DNA of 64,000 bases from Paenibacillus terrigena DSM 21567 (GTDB lineage: Bacteria; Bacillota; Bacilli; Paenibacillales; Paenibacillaceae). The translations under genes and the position numbers were made by a program. The stretch spans positions 1-64,000 of the forward strand of contig NZ_KB895415.1 in assembly GCF_000374845.1 (NCBI RefSeq), in the 5' to 3' direction. The stretch's first letter is position 1; each line of letters opens with the position of its first letter. Below the pieces are notes generated by a model. The model was not told the origin of the DNA. It saw only the letters and a program-made list of their open reading frames with translations, and ran no database searches. This document shows, one piece after another, positions 61,077 to 64,000 of the stretch.

Positions 61077-62300
61077 ATGTTAAATCCATCTACGATTGCC
61101 ATTATTAAATCGACCGTTCCTGTCCTCGAAGTCCATGGGACAGCGATTACCGCGCGTTTCTATGAACTGCTATTTACCAATCATCCTGAGCTGCTAAATA
61201 TTTTCAATCATGCGAATCAACGTCAAGGAAAACAATCTGGTGCGCTCGCCAACGCGGTCTATGCGGCTGCAGCCAACATTGATCGGCTTGAGCAGATCAT
61301 TCCCGTCGTCAAGCAAATTGGGCATAAGCACCGTGCACTCGGCATCAAGCCTGAACACTACCCGATCGTAGGCGAACATCTCTTGATCGCCATCAAAGAC
61401 GTGCTCGGCGATGCGGCAACGGATGAGATTATCGGTGCTTGGGCGGAAGCTTATGGCGTGATCGCCGATGCCTTCATTGGTGTCGAGGCCGAGATGTATG
61501 CACAGGCAGAGGGACAGCCCGGCGGCTGGGAAGGATTCCGCAAGTTCATCGTTACACGCAAAGAACAAGAGAGCAGCGTCATTTCGTCGTTCTACTTGAG
61601 ACCTGCGGATGGTCAGGCCATCGCTTCCTTCTTACCGGGACAATACATTACTGTTCGTACGAATGTACCGGGGAGTGCGAACACGCATCTGCGCCATTAT
61701 AGCCTATCGGATGCGCCGGGACAGGATTACTATCGAATTACGGTTAAACGAGAAGCTGACAGCGATTCACAGCCTGCTGGCATTGTCTCGAGCTACCTGC
61801 ATAACCATGTTCACGTTGGGGATGCACTTGAAATCAGTGCCCCAGCCGGCGATTTCACACTCGATCCGACTGCGGGCAGCGAAGCACCTGTCGTACTCAT
61901 CAGTGGCGGTGTTGGATTAACACCGATGGTAAGTATGTTGAATACCATCGTCGCGCAGCAGCCTGAGCGCCCTGTGACATACATCCATGCCGCGTTGAAT
62001 AGCGAATTGCATGCGATGGAGGGCCATGTCGCAGAACTAACGGAGCAGCATGCGCCACTGACGTCTTATGTCATCTATGAATCACCGAGCACTGGCGATC
62101 ACTACGACCATCAAGGCTTCATTGATCTCGAGTGGCTGAAGTCGGTACTCCCTGCAGCGACAGTGAACACCGGTGAATTCTACTTCTGCGGTCCAACACC
62201 ATTCATGAAAGCCATCAATCTTGCATTGAAGCAGCTAGGTGTGAGCACGGATCGTATTCACTACGAGTTCTTCGGGCCAGCTGGCAGCTTAGAAGCATAG
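61077..62300 (+). CDS. hmp: Flavohemoglobin (nitric oxide dioxygenase)
   Basis: 407 aa. Globin domain 1-135 with distal Tyr29 and Gln53 and proximal His85. FAD-binding domain about 150-255 with YSLSDAP (Arg before Tyr as RHYSLSD). NAD-binding domain 265-400 with VLISGGVGLTPMVSML and FYFCGPTPFMKAI. Hmp converts NO and O2 to nitrate and protects against nitrosative stress. AGAGG precedes the ATG. A Fnr/Crp-like palindrome overlaps the promoter region and a strong terminator follows. Confidence 0.96.
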   Translation: MLNPSTIAIIKSTVPVLEVHGTAITARFYELLFTNHPELLNIFNHANQRQGKQSGALANAVYAAAANIDRLEQIIPVVKQIGHKHRALGIKPEHYPIVGEHLLIAIKDVLGDAATDEIIGAWAEAYGVIADAFIGVEAEMYAQAEGQPGGWEGFRKFIVTRKEQESSVISSFYLRPADGQAIASFLPGQYITVRTNVPGSANTHLRHYSLSDAPGQDYYRITVKREADSDSQPAGIVSSYLHNHVHVGDALEISAPAGDFTLDPTAGSEAPVVLISGGVGLTPMVSMLNTIVAQQPERPVTYIHAALNSELHAMEGHVAELTEQHAPLTSYVIYESPSTGDHYDHQGFIDLEWLKSVLPAATVNTGEFYFCGPTPFMKAINLALKQLGVSTDRIHYEFFGPAGSLEA

Positions 62301-62312
62301 TATTCATTGAAT

Positions 62313-62361
62313 GCAAAAGGAGGCCACTTGTCTATTCGGACAATGAGGCCTCCTTTTTTGC
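62313..62361. terminator. Bidirectional terminator between hmp and the Crp/Fnr gene
   Basis: GCAAAAGGAGGCC pairs with GGCCTCCTTTTTTGC. The U-tract serves hmp on the plus strand, and the A-run gives one on the minus strand. Confidence 0.88.
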
Positions 62362-62378
62362 GTTGTATGTGTCAGTGT

Positions 62379-62900
62379 TCAACCCTGACTGCGAAGCAAG
62401 CGATTGATCGTCTCTCGGCGAACGCCAATGAGCTGTCCGATCTCCTCCTGCGTCAACAAGTCCGTCAACGTCTCGTTCTGTGCATAGCTGGACATCCATT
62501 CTTCCAACAGCTTCAATCGTTCTCCTGGCGAACCAATCGTCAGATGATCAATACGCTGCTGCATGAATCGCAATTTCTCCTGCAGCATTTTGGCGATGGA
62601 TAAGGCTTTATCTGGGTTCTCTTCTAGCTCCTTATACCACGCCTCTGCCGGAATCAGCTCCACCTCACTAGTCGTAATTGCCGTTGCCGTACCATGGAAA
62701 TCCTTCGGCGTAATTAACGAATGGTGCGGAACAATTTCTCCCGGATACAAGATGTTAAATAACACCAGATTCCCATTCGGATGAACCCTTGTTACTTTGA
62801 ATATGCCACGCTTAATATGATACAAATATTCCCCTGAGTCACCTTGCCGGAACAAGATATCTCCTTTATGTACGATCATGCAGCTCTCTCCCGCCTTCAT
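62379..62900 (-). CDS. Crp/Fnr-family transcriptional regulator
   Basis: 173 aa from the ATG at 62900, seven bases after AGGGAG; the open frame reaches 62942. Cyclic-nucleotide-binding-like barrel (about 10-105: GDILFRQGDSGEYLYHIKRG) and a C-terminal winged helix with LLTQEEIGQLIGVRRETINR. The cAMP-binding Arg/Ser signature is not clear, and only one Cys (residue 7) is present, so it cannot hold an Fnr-type [4Fe-4S] cluster alone. It is convergent with hmp, which it may control. Confidence 0.88.
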   Translation of the reverse strand: MKAGESCMIVHKGDILFRQGDSGEYLYHIKRGIFKVTRVHPNGNLVLFNILYPGEIVPHHSLITPKDFHGTATAITTSEVELIPAEAWYKELEENPDKALSIAKMLQEKLRFMQQRIDHLTIGSPGERLKLLEEWMSSYAQNETLTDLLTQEEIGQLIGVRRETINRLLRSQG

Positions 62901-63066
62901 TATCATTCTCCCTATGATAACCAATGACAAGCCAACCAGCAAACAACTTCAACGCAGCTACCAAAAATTGTTGTTGTCATACGAATATTTGTTCGCTATT
63001 ATGAATATAATAAGAACAGGTGTTCGAAACAAGAATTAAACATTCTAAGCATAGGAAGTGTTCGCG

Positions 63067-63444
63067 ATGAAATCTGTCCCCCTCCAGACCGAGGTTGATT
63101 TCACACTCGTTAAGCAGTATATTCTCCTCCCGATCGTACTGGATGTATTGGAACGAGATATGCAGACCCTGGGAATGGCGCCGCTCAAGATGCCGACCAT
63201 CTATGTTCGCAATTTGCAGCAAGTACAGCGCCAAGTGCATGATGATCTGGTCCGTATACGGAAGCAGCTCCGTGCCCACGGATTGAAGGTCTACGAAGAG
63301 AAACGCACCAAATCTGGCGTCGAAGTCCTCTATGTATGCCGGGGATACCACCATACGTTCTCCATGTTATGGAGCTTGATTAAAGCGGAGATTGAGCGTT
63401 ATTTGAGCGAATACATGAATGTGGATTTGGATATGGAGATGTGA
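63067..63444 (+). CDS. Hypothetical protein, 125 aa
   Basis: The start is the ATG at 63067 (AGGA about 10 nt upstream); the open frame starts at a GTG at 63058. Soluble and basic, with a helical N-terminal half and a short beta region (GVEVLYVCRGYHHTFSMLWS). No family recognised. It stands alone between the Crp/Fnr gene and the CAP lipoprotein. Confidence 0.7.
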   Translation: MKSVPLQTEVDFTLVKQYILLPIVLDVLERDMQTLGMAPLKMPTIYVRNLQQVQRQVHDDLVRIRKQLRAHGLKVYEEKRTKSGVEVLYVCRGYHHTFSMLWSLIKAEIERYLSEYMNVDLDMEM

Positions 63445-63538
63445 TGGGGATCTTACAACGCTCAGGATAATTTCATCCTTGCCGGGAAAATATAATCATG
63501 ATGAACATCACCAAACTAATGCATCGAGGTGTTGACAC

Positions 63539-64000
63539 ATGAAGAAATATATTGCCTTAACCGCATTATTGCTGGCGGCAGGATGTACTTCCCCGAACGG
63601 AAATATGTCGACTAAGCAAGTAGCACCGGGAACACGTATTGAGACGCATTCCCACACGAAAATCCCGAAGACGCTGAAGACACAAGCTTCATCCACAGCT
63701 ACTCCTGGCGCTCGGAAACCGGTTAGAATCCAACAAGCACCGGGCGCACCGCTGCAATGGATTGTCGGAGGCCAAGCGCCATCGCAATATCCGGCTCAGC
63801 CAAATCCAGTACAGAATCCGACACAGAATCCAGCTCCAAGTCCTGCTCCAAGCCCAGTTCAGAATCCTAGCAAAAGTCCGAATAACCAAACACCATCATC
63901 TTCCCAACAGTTTGATCAAGAGATCCTAAACCTTGTGAATCAACAACGCGCCAACGCCGGATTAAATGCCCTAACGATGGATGCGAATTTGTCCAAGATG
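63539..64000 (+). CDS. CAP/SCP-domain lipoprotein (YkwD-like), cut by window end
   Basis: Starts at the ATG at 63539, seven bases after GAGGTG. Lipobox LLLAAGC-TSP within the first 20 residues. A Pro/Gln/Asn-rich linker (about 90-120) follows, then the start of a CAP domain (FDQEILNLVNQQRANAGLNA) that runs off the window. CAP proteins of this type are surface or spore-associated, with unknown activity. The 3' part is missing. Confidence 0.88.
   Translation, partial: MKKYIALTALLLAAGCTSPNGNMSTKQVAPGTRIETHSHTKIPKTLKTQASSTATPGARKPVRIQQAPGAPLQWIVGGQAPSQYPAQPNPVQNPTQNPAPSPAPSPVQNPSKSPNNQTPSSSQQFDQEILNLVNQQRANAGLNALTMDANLSKM

Noticed and set aside
62901-63066. Small RNA between the Crp/Fnr gene and the 125-aa gene
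   Set aside because: No promoter plus terminator pair could be found; it looks like ordinary divergent promoter DNA.

Overview
This window looks like the chromosome of a Paenibacillus-type Gram-positive bacterium (Paenibacillaceae). The clues are strong GGAGG ribosome binding sites, frequent GTG/TTG starts, rho-independent terminators, YesMN-type two-component genes, Lpl-type sugar ABC permeases, a DUF5696/NHL-YIP1 transport cluster, cre-like catabolite sites and AraC/LacI-style sugar regulators. I found no tRNA, rRNA or CRISPR array.

Region 1 (about 0.85-9.2 kb) is an A+T-rich Tn7-like transposon between a WYL regulator gene (1-698, cut by the window edge) and a GNAT acetyltransferase gene. 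It carries tnsA-tnsB and tnsC, a divergent XRE regulator, and a second operon of a 110-aa unknown protein, a TniQ/TnsD-type target selector and a 282-aa unknown protein. Abutting ~22-bp repeats at its right edge look like transposase binding sites. The outermost bases appear to run into the last codons of the GNAT gene.

Region 2 (9.2-31.7 kb) is a mosaic of accessory and housekeeping genes, nearly all on the minus strand: several GNAT acetyltransferases, methyltransferases, a ThyX with an altered signature motif, a penicillin-binding-like serine hydrolase, a patch with two polymorphic-toxin fragments each followed by a putative immunity gene, small membrane proteins, VanW, a chloramphenicol-acetyltransferase-like gene with a translational-attenuator leader, an SMP-30 lactonase, a self-regulated TetR unit, a NUDIX-GNAT fusion, an aminoglycoside-phosphotransferase-like gene, a GPH-type sugar symporter with a divergent AraC regulator, and a thioredoxin-reductase-like enzyme.

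Region 3 (31.8-49.9 kb) is a large carbohydrate uptake and sensing locus. It holds a lipoprotein binding protein, a 973-aa binding protein with duplicated sugar-binding-like N-terminal modules, two MalF/MalG-type permease pairs, a secreted NHL-propeller/YIP1 membrane protein, a membrane-anchored DUF5696 protein, a YesM/YesN two-component system and a divergent orphan binding lipoprotein. No ATPase is encoded, so a shared MsmX-like ATPase is expected. Tandem cre-like sites precede the binding-protein gene.

Region 4 (50.0-59.8 kb) is a second sugar locus: LplB/LplC-type permeases, a binding lipoprotein, a GH95-like and a GH38-like glycosidase, and a GntR-LacI-type repressor. The same inverted-repeat operator sits at both the operon promoter and the repressor gene.

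Region 5 (59.9-64 kb) has a YitT-family membrane protein behind a ~250-nt leader with mutually exclusive pairings, a flavohemoglobin gene with an Fnr/Crp-like palindrome, a convergent Crp/Fnr regulator, a small hypothetical protein and the start of a CAP-domain lipoprotein.
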